NCBI RefSeq assembly: GCF_006636205.1
Contig: NZ_VIGB01000003.1
Location: forward strand, 1,798,001-1,862,000
Length of the DNA stretch: 64,000 nt
Direction: 5' to 3'
Source: Kitasatospora acidiphila
GTDB lineage: Bacteria; Actinomycetota; Actinomycetes; Streptomycetales; Streptomycetaceae
Each line of letters opens with the position of its first letter. The stretch's first letter is position 1. A program made the position numbers and the translations under genes. The notes beneath the pieces are model-generated. The model made no database searches. It was not told the DNA's origin and saw nothing but the letters and a program-made list of their open reading frames with translations. Shown here one piece after another: positions 8,995-17,554 of the stretch.

Positions 8995-9822
8995 TCAGTA
9001 GTCGCTCGCGCCGCCGAACAACCGGGGCAGGTAGATGTCGAAGATGCCCGGACACTTGCGCTCGGGATACCGCTGGAGCATGAAGTCCTTGAAGGCGTCG
9101 TCCGCCAAGCCGTTGCCGATGGCCTGCCGGGCGGCCGAGAGGTACTCGATGTTGCGGGCGACTTCGTTCCTGTCGGCCGGCAGGCCGTGGCCCGGCAGGA
9201 ACAACTCGTAGTCCTCCACCAGCATTTCTTCCAGCACCCGGATCCAGTGGTCCATGTGCTTCGTCAGATACAGATGGGTTCCGCTGTAGAGCAGGTCCTG
9301 GGCGACGTACACGCCCAGCTCGGGAAGCTTGATGGTGAGGTGGTAGTCGATCTCGGTGTCCGTCACCCGGTCGAAGACGTACCTGACCCCGTCGATCATC
9401 TCCTCACCGGGGCCGGCGAGTTTCTGGGGGACGACGATCCGGTCCGGCGCGAGGTCGCCGAGTTTCCAGTGGTCGCTCCGCGAGTCCTCGCCGTGTTCCT
9501 CGATGAAGCTCATGGTCTCGGGCAGCGCGTGGATCGTGACGTCGCCGAACGCGGTCCCCGTGCCGAACCAGTGGTCGGGGTGCCGGTGGGAGATGTACAG
9601 TCTCTCGATCGGCTTGCCGAGGCTGTCCGCGTACTCCCTGAACGCCTTGGCGTAAGGCACCAGGAACTGCCCGTCGACGAGCACCAGTTGGTTCTCGGTT
9701 TCGATGATGTGCGTGGCGTTCGCGATGTTGTTGTACGCGAAGGACGCGACGAAGGTGTGGATGCGGACATGACCCGCCCGCTTCACGACCATGATGATGG
9801 GATCCGACACCTGAGTCGGCAT
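8995..9822 (-). CDS. MBL-fold metallohydrolase
   Basis: Metallo-beta-lactamase-fold protein, about 275 aa from the ATG at 9822, which has a clear GGGAGG ribosome site; the longer frame upstream lacks one. Metal motif HRHPDHW (HxHxDH type), a further Asp/His region YVAQDLLYSGTHLYL and the late His in LPGHGLP are present. The family includes lactonases, glyoxalase II and thioesterases. In this operon a lactone or thioester hydrolase acting on an oxidised sugar would fit, but that is inference. Confidence 0.88.
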   Translation of the reverse strand: MPTQVSDPIIMVVKRAGHVRIHTFVASFAYNNIANATHIIETENQLVLVDGQFLVPYAKAFREYADSLGKPIERLYISHRHPDHWFGTGTAFGDVTIHALPETMSFIEEHGEDSRSDHWKLGDLAPDRIVVPQKLAGPGEEMIDGVRYVFDRVTDTEIDYHLTIKLPELGVYVAQDLLYSGTHLYLTKHMDHWIRVLEEMLVEDYELFLPGHGLPADRNEVARNIEYLSAARQAIGNGLADDAFKDFMLQRYPERKCPGIFDIYLPRLFGGASDY

Positions 9823-9853
9823 TCGGGGACCTCCCTGCTGTGATGGATCGACG

Positions 9854-10854
9854 TCAGGTGGACGGGAGTTGTGCCCGCACTTCCTCCAGCGCGGCCGAGG
9901 CGACGTCATAGGCGCTGTCGACGCCGCGCACCGGGTCGTCCTCGCCGGGCCGCCAGAAGCGCCGGCGCGCCATGCGCATCGAACTGTCGAACGGCGGAAT
10001 CGCGTTGAACACCTCGACCAGGTACGGCCCGCGGTAGACCGGCTCGATCTCCGTCAGGACGACGTCCCACGGGATCCAGCTGTCCCGCACCGCACCGCGG
10101 TCGGGTGCGGAGAGGTGGACGTAAGTGAGCCGGTCCTGCCGCGCGGCCCGGGCGACATCGGCCCTGAAGACCGACGGCCCCTGGCTCTCCATCACGACCT
10201 GCGCGGTGTCGACCGTCACGCCGCCCTGCGAGGGCCCGAGGCCGTCGAGGAAGTCCAGCACCTCCGAGACCGAGTTGGGCGGGGGCGTCTCCCAGCTCTT
10301 GACGGGCTCGATGGCGAGCTTCACCTCCTGCGCTGCGGCGTACTCCGCCAGCTCCTCGAAGACGGAACGCGCCGCGTGGTAGCGCGACTTCATCCAGTCC
10401 TGGAGGGCGTCGCTCCAGAGCGGCTCACCGTCGTCCGTGACCGGGAAGGCCCCGTAGGGGTAGAGGAACGGCCCCGACATGATCGAGTCGCCGCCCAGGA
10501 CCCGGGTGATGTCGACCCGCGACTTCAGGTAGGACAGGGCCTGCCTGCGCTGCTCCTGGTAGGGCGACGTCGGGTCGAAGGTCCGCGTGGTCCCGACGTT
10601 GGTGGTGAACTTCACCTCCCGCAGCCCCGCCTCGTCGAACGCCTTCTTGAGACCGACGTAGCTCTCGACCTCGATCCGATGGTCGACGGTCGCGGGCTGG
10701 GGGCGATGTGCAGGTCGAAGCCGTCGTAGCCCATGTCGGTCAGGGCTTTCAGATGACTGATCAGAACCTGGGTGTAGTCCGAGTCCTGCGGCCGCAGATC
10801 GGCCGTGAACATGAAGAAGCTGAAGAATACGTCCCGCCTGGGTGCCGCGTTCAT
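9854..10854 (-). pseudogene. TIM-barrel sugar isomerase/epimerase-like protein, frameshifted
   Basis: Xylose-isomerase-like TIM barrel (AP_endonuc_2 superfamily). The N-terminal strand is DVFFSFFMFTADL and the frame reaches GYDGFDLHIAP; the rest (PATVDHRIEVESYVGL ... LAIEPVKSWE ... GVTVDTAQV ... LVEVFNAIPP) lies in another frame that ends at 9854. The two join by adding one C to the C5 run (G5 on the plus strand, about 10699-10703). Metal-ligand-like Glu and Asp residues are retained (AIEPVK; TVDTAQ). The start at 10854 is preceded by GAGGACACC repeats and an AGGA close to the ATG. Relatives isomerise, epimerise or cleave keto-sugars and inososes. It is paired with the IolE-like gene upstream. 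Confidence 0.8.
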
Positions 10855-10905
10855 TCCTGGTGTCCTCGCTCCCGGTGTCCTCGTCACTGTGTCCCCGCTG
10901 TTGGG

Positions 10906-11820
10906 CTACCAGCCGAGGAGGTCGGCGAGGTGGGCGCGGGCCTTCTTGGCGTATTCGAGCGGGACGGCCTTGTTCGGGTCCTGCTCGGCTTCCACGACGA
11001 GCCACCCCTGGTAGTCGGCATCGGCCAGCACTTCGAGGATCGGCCGGAAGTCGATCGCGCCGTCTCCGGGCACGGTGAAGACGCCCAGCTCGACGCCCTC
11101 CTGGAACGACAGGCCTTCGCCGCGCACCCGGCGCACGACCTCGGGCCGGATGCTCTTCAGGTGGACATGACCGATGCGGTCGGCGTGGGCCCGGGCCAGG
11201 TCCAGCGGATCGTCGCCGGCGAAGGCGATGTGGGCGGTGTCGAGCAGCAGATGGACCAGCTCCGGATCGGTCGAGGCCAGCAGCCGGTCGACGTCGGCCC
11301 GGGTCATCACGCCGGTACCCATGTGGTGGTGGTAACTGAGCTTCATACCAGCCGAGTTGGCTATCTTGCCGAGCTCTTCCAGGCCCGACGTCAAGTCGTC
11401 CCACTGGGCGTCGGTGAAGACCGGGCGGTTGGCGAACACATCGACGGGGAGCAGGTGCGAGGAGGCTCCGAACTCGGCCACCACCAACTCGGTGCCACCC
11501 AGCGCCTTGACGTGGCGCAGCGTCTGCTCGAAGGCCTCGATCGTCTTCTGCCGCATCCTGCCGACCGTGAAGTACGTGCTCGTCCAGGGCTCGGACACCC
11601 GCAGGCCGCGCAGTTCGAGAGCGGCCTTGAGCTCGGCAGCGTCCGAGGGGTACTTGTGCCCGATGCTGCAGCCCTGGAAGCCGGCGAGCGCCATCTCGCT
11701 GACGGCCTGGCCGAAGGAGATGTCGGCGTCGATGGCGGGGAAGTCGTCGTTCCACCACAGGGTGCAGCAGACGCCGAGCTTCACCTTGTCCGGGCTGAGG
11801 CGGTCGCCCAGTTCGGTCAT
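10906..11820 (-). CDS. IolE-like (inosose dehydratase family) TIM-barrel protein
   Basis: 304 aa from the ATG at 11820 (ribosome site GGGAAGG; the ATG overlaps the stop of the preceding gene as ATGA). Opening strand KLGVCCTLWWNDDFP, central VVAEFGAS and KLSYHHHMGTGV, metal-site Asp/His in LLLDTAHIAFAGDDP, GHVHLKSIRPE, and terminal Glu in WLVVEAEQDP. These are the features of the IolE/sugar phosphate isomerase-epimerase family. It could dehydrate an inosose or act on a 3-keto-sugar. Since it follows a GMC sugar dehydrogenase, I favour an oxidised sugar as substrate. Confidence 0.87.
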   Translation of the reverse strand: MTELGDRLSPDKVKLGVCCTLWWNDDFPAIDADISFGQAVSEMALAGFQGCSIGHKYPSDAAELKAALELRGLRVSEPWTSTYFTVGRMRQKTIEAFEQTLRHVKALGGTELVVAEFGASSHLLPVDVFANRPVFTDAQWDDLTSGLEELGKIANSAGMKLSYHHHMGTGVMTRADVDRLLASTDPELVHLLLDTAHIAFAGDDPLDLARAHADRIGHVHLKSIRPEVVRRVRGEGLSFQEGVELGVFTVPGDGAIDFRPILEVLADADYQGWLVVEAEQDPNKAVPLEYAKKARAHLADLLGW

Positions 11821-12326
11821 TTTCCTTCCCCTCTCAGGTAGCGGTCCTCGATGCGGGGTGGCTGGGCCCAGGAGCCGTAGCCGGGTGCCCTGGCACCGGG
11901 AGGGTTGGCCCCGATGGCCGGCCACAGCAGACCCTCCTGGTAGGAGGCGGCGGTGACCGTGGACGTTTCGGCCGCCGTCCGGGCCCCGTAGCGGTCGGTC
12001 CACTCGGGCGGCAGGCCGTACCACGTCCCGGAGTACCAGAGCTTGACCACATTGCGGGCCACCGGGCCGAGGCGGTCGTCGCTGAAGATCCGGTGGCGCA
12101 GGGCCCGGTCAAGCAGGGCCCGGTCATGGCTTCCCGCGCCGTCGCCTGCGTCGGCCCGGGCCGCCCGGTGGGCGTCCAGGAGCGCGGTGACGACCTCGTC
12201 GCCGCAGGCGTCCCGCACTTTGGCCAGGTACTGGTGGGCCAGACCCGTGCCGAGCAGGTCGGTCTCCTCGAAGGCGGTGAGGTCGACCGACAGGACGAGG
12301 AACTCCTCGAACGACTGGGAGGTCAC
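11817..12326 (-). CDS. Small (FAD-SLDH-like) subunit of a sugar dehydrogenase
   Basis: 169 aa from a GTG at 12326 that overlaps the preceding stop (GTGA). Helical protein with the pattern FEEFLVLSVDLTAFEETDLLG near the N-terminus and NVVKLWYSGTWYGLPPEW in the C-terminal half, matching the small subunit (PF12318/gluconate-2-dehydrogenase-subunit-3-like) of FAD-dependent sorbitol, fructose and glucoside dehydrogenases. It normally forms a tight complex with a GMC large subunit, which is encoded two genes upstream. No twin-arginine signal is seen, so the complex may be cytoplasmic. Confidence 0.78.
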   Translation of the reverse strand: MTSQSFEEFLVLSVDLTAFEETDLLGTGLAHQYLAKVRDACGDEVVTALLDAHRAARADAGDGAGSHDRALLDRALRHRIFSDDRLGPVARNVVKLWYSGTWYGLPPEWTDRYGARTAAETSTVTAASYQEGLLWPAIGANPPGARAPGYGSWAQPPRIEDRYLRGEGK

Positions 12327-13435
12327 CGCGTCACCGCCTGGGCTGTGCCGCCGGCGGTCCGGGCGGCGTCCGGACCGGGCCCGACCGCGTTCGGGATCTC
12401 GAAGGTCGGAGCGGCGTGCAGACCGTCGCTGCCCGGCAGGGGGTTGCGCACCAGCCGGTTGAACCCGTCGCGCAGGCGGAACATGTACCAGACGGCGTCC
12501 TGCAGAAGGTCCGGCTTCCCGTTGAACGCCTTGGTGAGCAGGGCCAGGAAGGCTTCGTAGTCGGCGTTGAACTTCCGTGCGGCACCGGCGAGTTCCGATC
12601 CCGCCGGATAGTCGGCCAGCCGGGCGCTCACCTTCAGCCGGTACACGTCGTCCCAACTGACGCTGAGCGGCGGCCCCGAGGGCGCGTCGGGGTGGTCGCC
12701 CACCTGGTAGTAGCGGCCGAGCTGCAGCTGCCGGAACCGGTAGTAGTGGGCCAGCTCCCCGTCCGCGTCGTGGATGCCCGAATCGAGGCCCTCGCCCTGA
12801 GCGGCGATGAAGCGCAGCGCCCGCCGGGCCGAGTCCAGGTCGGAGACGGTGATCACCGTGCCGCCGCCGGAGTAGAAGTACTCGGGCCCCACCTGCAGGG
12901 CCGGGTGCCCGCAGAAGAGCCCGGGGTCGTCGGCCGCCACCTTCTCGAGCCCTTCGATGATCTCCTCGTAGAACTCGCCGATGCTGTAGAAGCGCATCCC
13001 CTTGGCCGTCGGGCTGGCGGCCAGGAGCGGCCTCCCGTTGTCAGAAGCGCGCACCAGTCGTGAGCTGCCGCTGGGAGCCTTGCCCGGCCGCTCGATCTTG
13101 CAGAACGTCTCCACCGCCTCCGGGGAGAAGGGCCGCAGGTCGACGGTGAAGTCGTCCTCCCCGTCGGGCAGATAGGCCGGGTAGGACGGGACGAAGCCGG
13201 GGGCGGTCAGGTCGGGTGTCCCGCCGATGGCGTTCAGGACGTTGGCGGCGAGGGTCAGGTGCAGCATCTCCTCCACCGCGACCACCCGGATGATGTGGGC
13301 GGCATCGGAGTTGGTGGCGGAGTGGATGGAGTAGTACGCGGTCAGGTAGGTCGGGATGGTCGCGTGTTCAAGCGCCATCGCCGCGTGCAGGTAACTGATC
13401 AGGTCGTCACGGCTGTCGATGGTCGACGCGGTCAC
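12323..13435 (-). CDS. Ferritin-like (VioB/RebD-type) domain protein
   Basis: 370 aa from a GTG at 13435 overlapping the GMC stop (GTGA). The N-terminal 170 residues are a four-helix ferritin-like domain with the carboxylate/His pattern AMALEHATIPTYLTAYY and VAVEEMLHLTLAANVLNAIGG, as in the iminophenyl-pyruvate dimer synthase-like family (VioB, RebD). The C-terminal half is not recognised. A di-iron or other redox site is likely. It sits between the two subunit genes of the sugar dehydrogenase, which suggests a redox partner or an additional oxidation step. Confidence 0.82.
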   Translation of the reverse strand: MTASTIDSRDDLISYLHAAMALEHATIPTYLTAYYSIHSATNSDAAHIIRVVAVEEMLHLTLAANVLNAIGGTPDLTAPGFVPSYPAYLPDGEDDFTVDLRPFSPEAVETFCKIERPGKAPSGSSRLVRASDNGRPLLAASPTAKGMRFYSIGEFYEEIIEGLEKVAADDPGLFCGHPALQVGPEYFYSGGGTVITVSDLDSARRALRFIAAQGEGLDSGIHDADGELAHYYRFRQLQLGRYYQVGDHPDAPSGPPLSVSWDDVYRLKVSARLADYPAGSELAGAARKFNADYEAFLALLTKAFNGKPDLLQDAVWYMFRLRDGFNRLVRNPLPGSDGLHAAPTFEIPNAVGPGPDAARTAGGTAQAVTR

Positions 13436-15355
13436 TGGGCCGCCTCCTGAGCTCGGCCCCGGGTGGCGCCGTTCGAGGTGACGTGGATCGGTGCGGTCTC
13501 GGAGTCGAGCTGGGCCAGCATGGCCCGGACGCTGCGCAAGCACAGGGCGGCGATGGTGAGCGTCACGTTCGACGTGCCCACGGTGGGCATGCTTCCCCCG
13601 CCGACCAGGTAGAGGTTCTGGTGGTCCCAGGACCGCTGGTCCGCGTTGACCACCGAGGTCGACGGGTCGCGGCCCATCACATGGGTGCCGGCGAGGTGGT
13701 TGCCGCCGCGGATCTCGTACCCCTCGCCGGCGTGGACGGCGTAGCCCCAGAAGTTCGGGTCGTACTCGGTGTGGTCCTCGGCCCCGAGGCGGGCGAAGAT
13801 CCGCTTCGACAGCTGCCGGGCGTACGCCACCCCCCGCATCGTGTAGTCGGGGATGTCGTAGCTAAGGATGGGCCGCATGTTCCCCAGGCTGTCGGTGACG
13901 GCCGGGTCCACGGTGACCCGGTTGCTCGGGTTGGCCGGGACCTCGACCATGAACGCCAACTGCAGCTGGCGGGACACCCGGTCCACCAGGCCCTGGCGCA
14001 GCGACTCGCCGTAGCGGCCACCGGCGTCCACCAGGTCGACCAGGTCGGTCATCGGCGCCCCGCGGGCCCAGCCCCAGCCGTCGTTGTGGATGTCGACGCT
14101 GAACGCCGCCTGGCGGCGGCGGAAGCGGCCCCCGCGCAGGTCGGTGATGCCGCCGGTGCAGTTGGTGCCCCGGAAGGTGCCGGCCACCTCCGGCAGCAGA
14201 GCCCAGGCCAGCAGGTAGGCGTGGTCCATGAAGTTCCGCCCCATCAGGCCGCTCGAACTGCGCAGGCCCGAGGCCAGCATCAGCCGGGGTTCTCCACCGC
14301 GTTGGCGGCCAGGATGAACAGCCGGCCCCGGGCTCTCAGGGTGGTGAAGCCGGGGCTGTCGGGCCGGTCGTAGCGGCGGTACTCGATCTCGGTCACCCGG
14401 CCGGTCTGCTCGTCGATGTGCACCTTGTGGGCCACCGCCTGGGCCACCAGGTCGACCCGGCCGCTCCGCAGGGCCGCGGCGAGGGTCTTGCCGGCGTTGT
14501 ACTTGGCCTGCACCGGGCAGATGGGCACGCAGTTGTTGTTGCCCTGGCACCGCCCGCCGACCTCGACCTGGTAGGTGCTCACCGCTCCTCGCGGCACGTA
14601 GCCCTTCCCTCCGTCGTAGGCCGGGTTCGGTATCCCGTTCCGCCCCTGGGGAACGGACGGACCCGCAACTCCCGCTGCTCACCGTCGAGTTCGACCGGCA
14701 TGCCGTCGATGTCCGCGGCCACCACCCGGTCCAGGTAGGACAGCGGCAGCCCCTTCATGGGGAACACGTAGCCCTCGTCGAAGGCGATCCCGAGGTAGGC
14801 CTGGTCCGCCACGTCGGCGGAGACGCCGATCTCGCGTTCGGCCTCGTTGTAGTACGGGGCGAGGTCCTCGTAGCCGAGCGGCCAGTCGACGCCCTCGCCG
14901 TAGAGCGTGCGCATCCGGAAGTCCTCGGGAAGCATCCGCAGCGTCTTGGCCTCCCAGTGCATGGTGGTGCCGCCGAGGACCCTCGTGTAGGTGGTGTCGG
15001 TGGCGAACGGCCCGCTCTGGACGAGGTAGGCCGAGCTGTCGGGCGCACCTGGGAGGATGCGCCGTGCGTCGGTGCCGCGGGGCATCGGGGCGTTGGCGAC
15101 GACCGGGTAGGGCGCCTGGTTGTCCTTGCCGGTCGCCGAGTAGAAGCGGTCGAGGTAGGCCTCGTAGCCCCGCAGGGTGAGGTCCTCGGCCGGGCCGGCT
15201 TCGAGCACCAGCACTCGCTTGCCGGCGTCTCCCAGCCGCGAGGCGATGATGGCGCCGGCGATCCCGCCACCGACGATCACGGCGTCGTAGAGGATTTCGG
15301 CCGCCGCCGCGGGGTCGGTGCGCTTCGCCGCCCCGTCGGGGAATTTCGCGTACAT
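13432..15355 (-). pseudogene. GMC-family FAD sugar dehydrogenase, large subunit, two frameshifts
   Basis: Large subunit of a GMC-type FAD-dependent sugar (glucoside/fructose/gluconate-type) dehydrogenase. N-terminal Rossmann motif VIVGGGIAGAIIASRLGDAG; mid-region cysteine motif GGRCQGNNNCVPICPVQAKY shared with sugar dehydrogenases; C-terminal active-site region GGNHLAGTHVMGRDP and the closing FAD segment NLYLVGGGSMPTVGTSN. The coding sequence runs through three frames: 15355 to about 14645, then to about 14287, then to 13432. Each switch is repaired by adding one C to a C4 run (PFP-QGRNG; VENP-RLML). Restored length is about 640 aa. It is either inactivated or a consensus error. Its partner small subunit is at 11817-12326. 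Confidence 0.87.
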
Positions 15356-15436
15356 CGGGCAGTCACTCCTCTGCCAGGTCCCGGGCGCAGCCGGGACCGC
15401 AGTGGTGATCGGGATTCGGGTCGGTCGGCGACGGGG

Positions 15437-16867
15437 TCACACGGCCTCGGCCCGGGCGCGCATCGCGGACAGGTAGGCGGCGAAGCTCCACGTCAGGTTG
15501 TGGACACTGCGCTCGAAGCCGGTGGCGCCGTCGAACTGCTCGGAGAGCTCCAGGTTGTCGCTGTGGTAGACGACGGCCCGCACCATGGCGTCACCGGTCG
15601 CCGTCAAGGCGGCGGCTGCTGCCGCCGGGGCCGTCGACGCGTCGATGCCGGACTGGGCGAAGAAGGGTGCGGACAGGTCGTCCAGGGGCACCTTGCCGCT
15701 CGACTTGATCTCGGCGGCCAGCTTGTAGTGCAGTTCGGCGACGTTGCACGTGGAGAGGGCCCAGGGGTGACCGCCGAGCACCGGGTGCGAGGTGTCACCG
15801 TCGTAGACGTCGCCCGGGTAGCGGCCGAACAGCGGCCCGATGCCGAACTCCTCCCGGTCCGCCTTGTTCACCGGGTAGCAGGCGATGCCGCCTTCCTCCC
15901 ACTGCGAGCGCAGCTGGGCCGCGGTGGCCAGCAGCTTGGTGTCGGTGACGGGAACGGCGCCGTAGACGGCCGACTGGACGATGTCGATGTTCGGGTCGTA
16001 GCCGCTGACGACCGGGTTCTCGGGCGACGGCTGGGCTCCATGACCGGGGTCGGCCATCATGCTCACGTACTTGCTGCCGTCCCAGTGGCCGGCGAGGGCC
16101 TGGCGCAGCCAATCGATGGCGGGCCGCAGTCCGACCGGCTTGTCGATCCCGACGACGGTCGAGGCGTGGATCTCCTCGAAGCAGCGCAGCTGGGCGGCCC
16201 GGGCGAAGAAGCTGAACCCGTTGTGCTCCTCCCACAGGTTCGTGGTGGCGTCCTGGTAGACGCCGAGGAGGTAGGCGACGTTCGCGTTCACCAGGTCGAC
16301 CGCACGCTTCTGGGTGTCGAGGTCGAGCTGGTCGTAGGCGGCCAGGATGGTGATCGACTGCAGGGCCGGACCGTCGTTCTGCTCGGTCCACGGGCGGGCG
16401 TCGCCGGCGATGTTGAAGCAGGCGTGACCCTTGGTCAGCGGCGGCTGGGCGTTGGAGTGGCAGAGGTCGGCGAACTGCACGTAGTCGTTGAGCGTCTGCA
16501 CCGTCCCGCCCGGGCGGGTGGGCATGGCGGCCTTGGCCACCTCCATGGCCGTGATGGCCCCGTCGCGCACCCAGTTGAAGACGTAGTCCTCGTCGATGCC
16601 GGGGGTGTCGGCCGGGAACGACGGCGCGGCGATGATGCAGCCCGGCTTCGAATCCCGGGAAATGTCGCCCGGCGACTGCGGATCGCTGAAGACGAATCCG
16701 TCACTGGCGATGTTCCGGAACATGAACGTGTACATGATCGGCACGAGCGACGGCAGATCGACCGCACCCGGAGAAATGGTTTTCCGGACATTCGTTCGGG
16801 CCTGGGAAATGTCGGCGGACCGGTTCGTGCGGGCGGGCATTTCAGGCGTGCTGATGGAATCGGTCAT
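15437..16867 (-). CDS. Glycoside hydrolase family 15 (glucoamylase-like) protein
   Basis: 476 aa from the ATG at 16867, close to a fungal-type GH15 catalytic domain in length, with no signal peptide, so probably cytoplasmic. Family landmarks: ISRDSKPGCIIAAPSFPAD, YVFNWVRDGAITAMEVAKA, the general-acid region TTNLWEEHNGFSFF and the general-base region LELSEQFDG followed by NLTWSFAAYLSAMRAR. Both catalytic Glu candidates are retained. It would release glucose or a related sugar from an alpha-glucoside, feeding the dehydrogenase encoded next. First gene of the leftward operon; a long non-coding leader lies upstream. Confidence 0.9.
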   Translation of the reverse strand: MTDSISTPEMPARTNRSADISQARTNVRKTISPGAVDLPSLVPIMYTFMFRNIASDGFVFSDPQSPGDISRDSKPGCIIAAPSFPADTPGIDEDYVFNWVRDGAITAMEVAKAAMPTRPGGTVQTLNDYVQFADLCHSNAQPPLTKGHACFNIAGDARPWTEQNDGPALQSITILAAYDQLDLDTQKRAVDLVNANVAYLLGVYQDATTNLWEEHNGFSFFARAAQLRCFEEIHASTVVGIDKPVGLRPAIDWLRQALAGHWDGSKYVSMMADPGHGAQPSPENPVVSGYDPNIDIVQSAVYGAVPVTDTKLLATAAQLRSQWEEGGIACYPVNKADREEFGIGPLFGRYPGDVYDGDTSHPVLGGHPWALSTCNVAELHYKLAAEIKSSGKVPLDDLSAPFFAQSGIDASTAPAAAAAALTATGDAMVRAVVYHSDNLELSEQFDGATGFERSVHNLTWSFAAYLSAMRARAEAV

Positions 16868-17411
16868 GACTGAACCCCGTAATCTCGCGAGCGGATTCAA
16901 CGGATCGGATCGGCGCCGCAGTCGCGCGGATCGAATGGCTTGGCGCCGAGCGCGTCCCAGCCGTGCGCGGGAACCACCGGGAGCGCCGAGTGGGCTGCGG
17001 AGCAGGGGCGATGGGCAGGTCGCGCCCACTCTGGATCAAGTGCCCGAGTCGACGTATTTCCCAAAATCGCGCCACTAAGGAATGCACCCCCTTTTGCCCC
17101 CTACCCCCGTGTTTTCCCAGGAAGCGCGCGATGCAGATGCTCTCCGGCAGTGAGCCCCGCGGCAGCTTTTCACTGGACGGCACAAAGCTATTTTGAAGCA
17201 TCATGAGACGGGGCCGTTCCAAGCGATGTTCCCGCCACTCGGCAGCACCCTTTGCTTCCCGCGACGAAAGCTACCGCCCGCTCGTCAGCCGCCGCAAGGG
17301 AAATCTCGAATGTTGCGTACGGGGTTGGAGTAATCAAGTGCAACTCACTGTTGCACAATTGCGCATCGAGTCCTGATGGTGCGCATGGGCATCTCGCCCC
17401 GGGTTCTGCGT
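16868..17411. promoter_or_regulatory. Non-coding leader/promoter region of the GH15 operon
   Basis: About 540 bp without a credible gene, locally less GC-rich than its surroundings (runs of C/T around 17080-17110). A palindrome TTGCACAATTGCGCA lies at 17351-17365, with further TTGC elements nearby (17312, 17349), a pattern that would suit a LacI-type operator. No promoter hexamers can be assigned firmly. The region must hold the promoter for the leftward sugar operon. Confidence 0.4.
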
Positions 17412-17434
17412 GTTAATAATGGCGAGCATTAATA
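17412..17434. repeat. AT-rich palindrome, copy A
   Basis: GTTAATAATG-GCGAG-CATTAATAA, an inverted repeat in otherwise GC-rich DNA and a member of the family also found at 34815, 35303-35361 and 62834-63036. It sits next to the terminator at the left edge of the biosynthetic cluster. Confidence 0.6.
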
Positions 17435-17442
17435 AATGCCAA

Positions 17443-17479
17443 GACCGCCGCCGGGCTGCTGCTCAGCCCGGCGGCGGTC
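17443..17479. terminator. Strong hairpin terminator at the left end of the biosynthetic cluster
   Basis: Perfect 16-bp stem: GACCGCCGCCGGGCTG (17443-17458), loop CTGCT, then the exact complement (17464-17479). It lies 75 bp downstream of the last gene (17555, minus strand) of the leftward operon and, read on that strand, is followed by AT-rich sequence. Confidence 0.85.
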
Positions 17480-17554
17480 AAGTGGGGTCCGCGTCAGCGG
17501 GGTGCTCGGCGCTGTACTCGGCGGCGTGGTCACCCGCCTTCGGCGCCGTGGGTG

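Noticed and set aside
14957..16873. 638-codon open frame on the plus strand
   Set aside because: Antisense shadow of the GMC and GH15 genes, which have clear family motifs.
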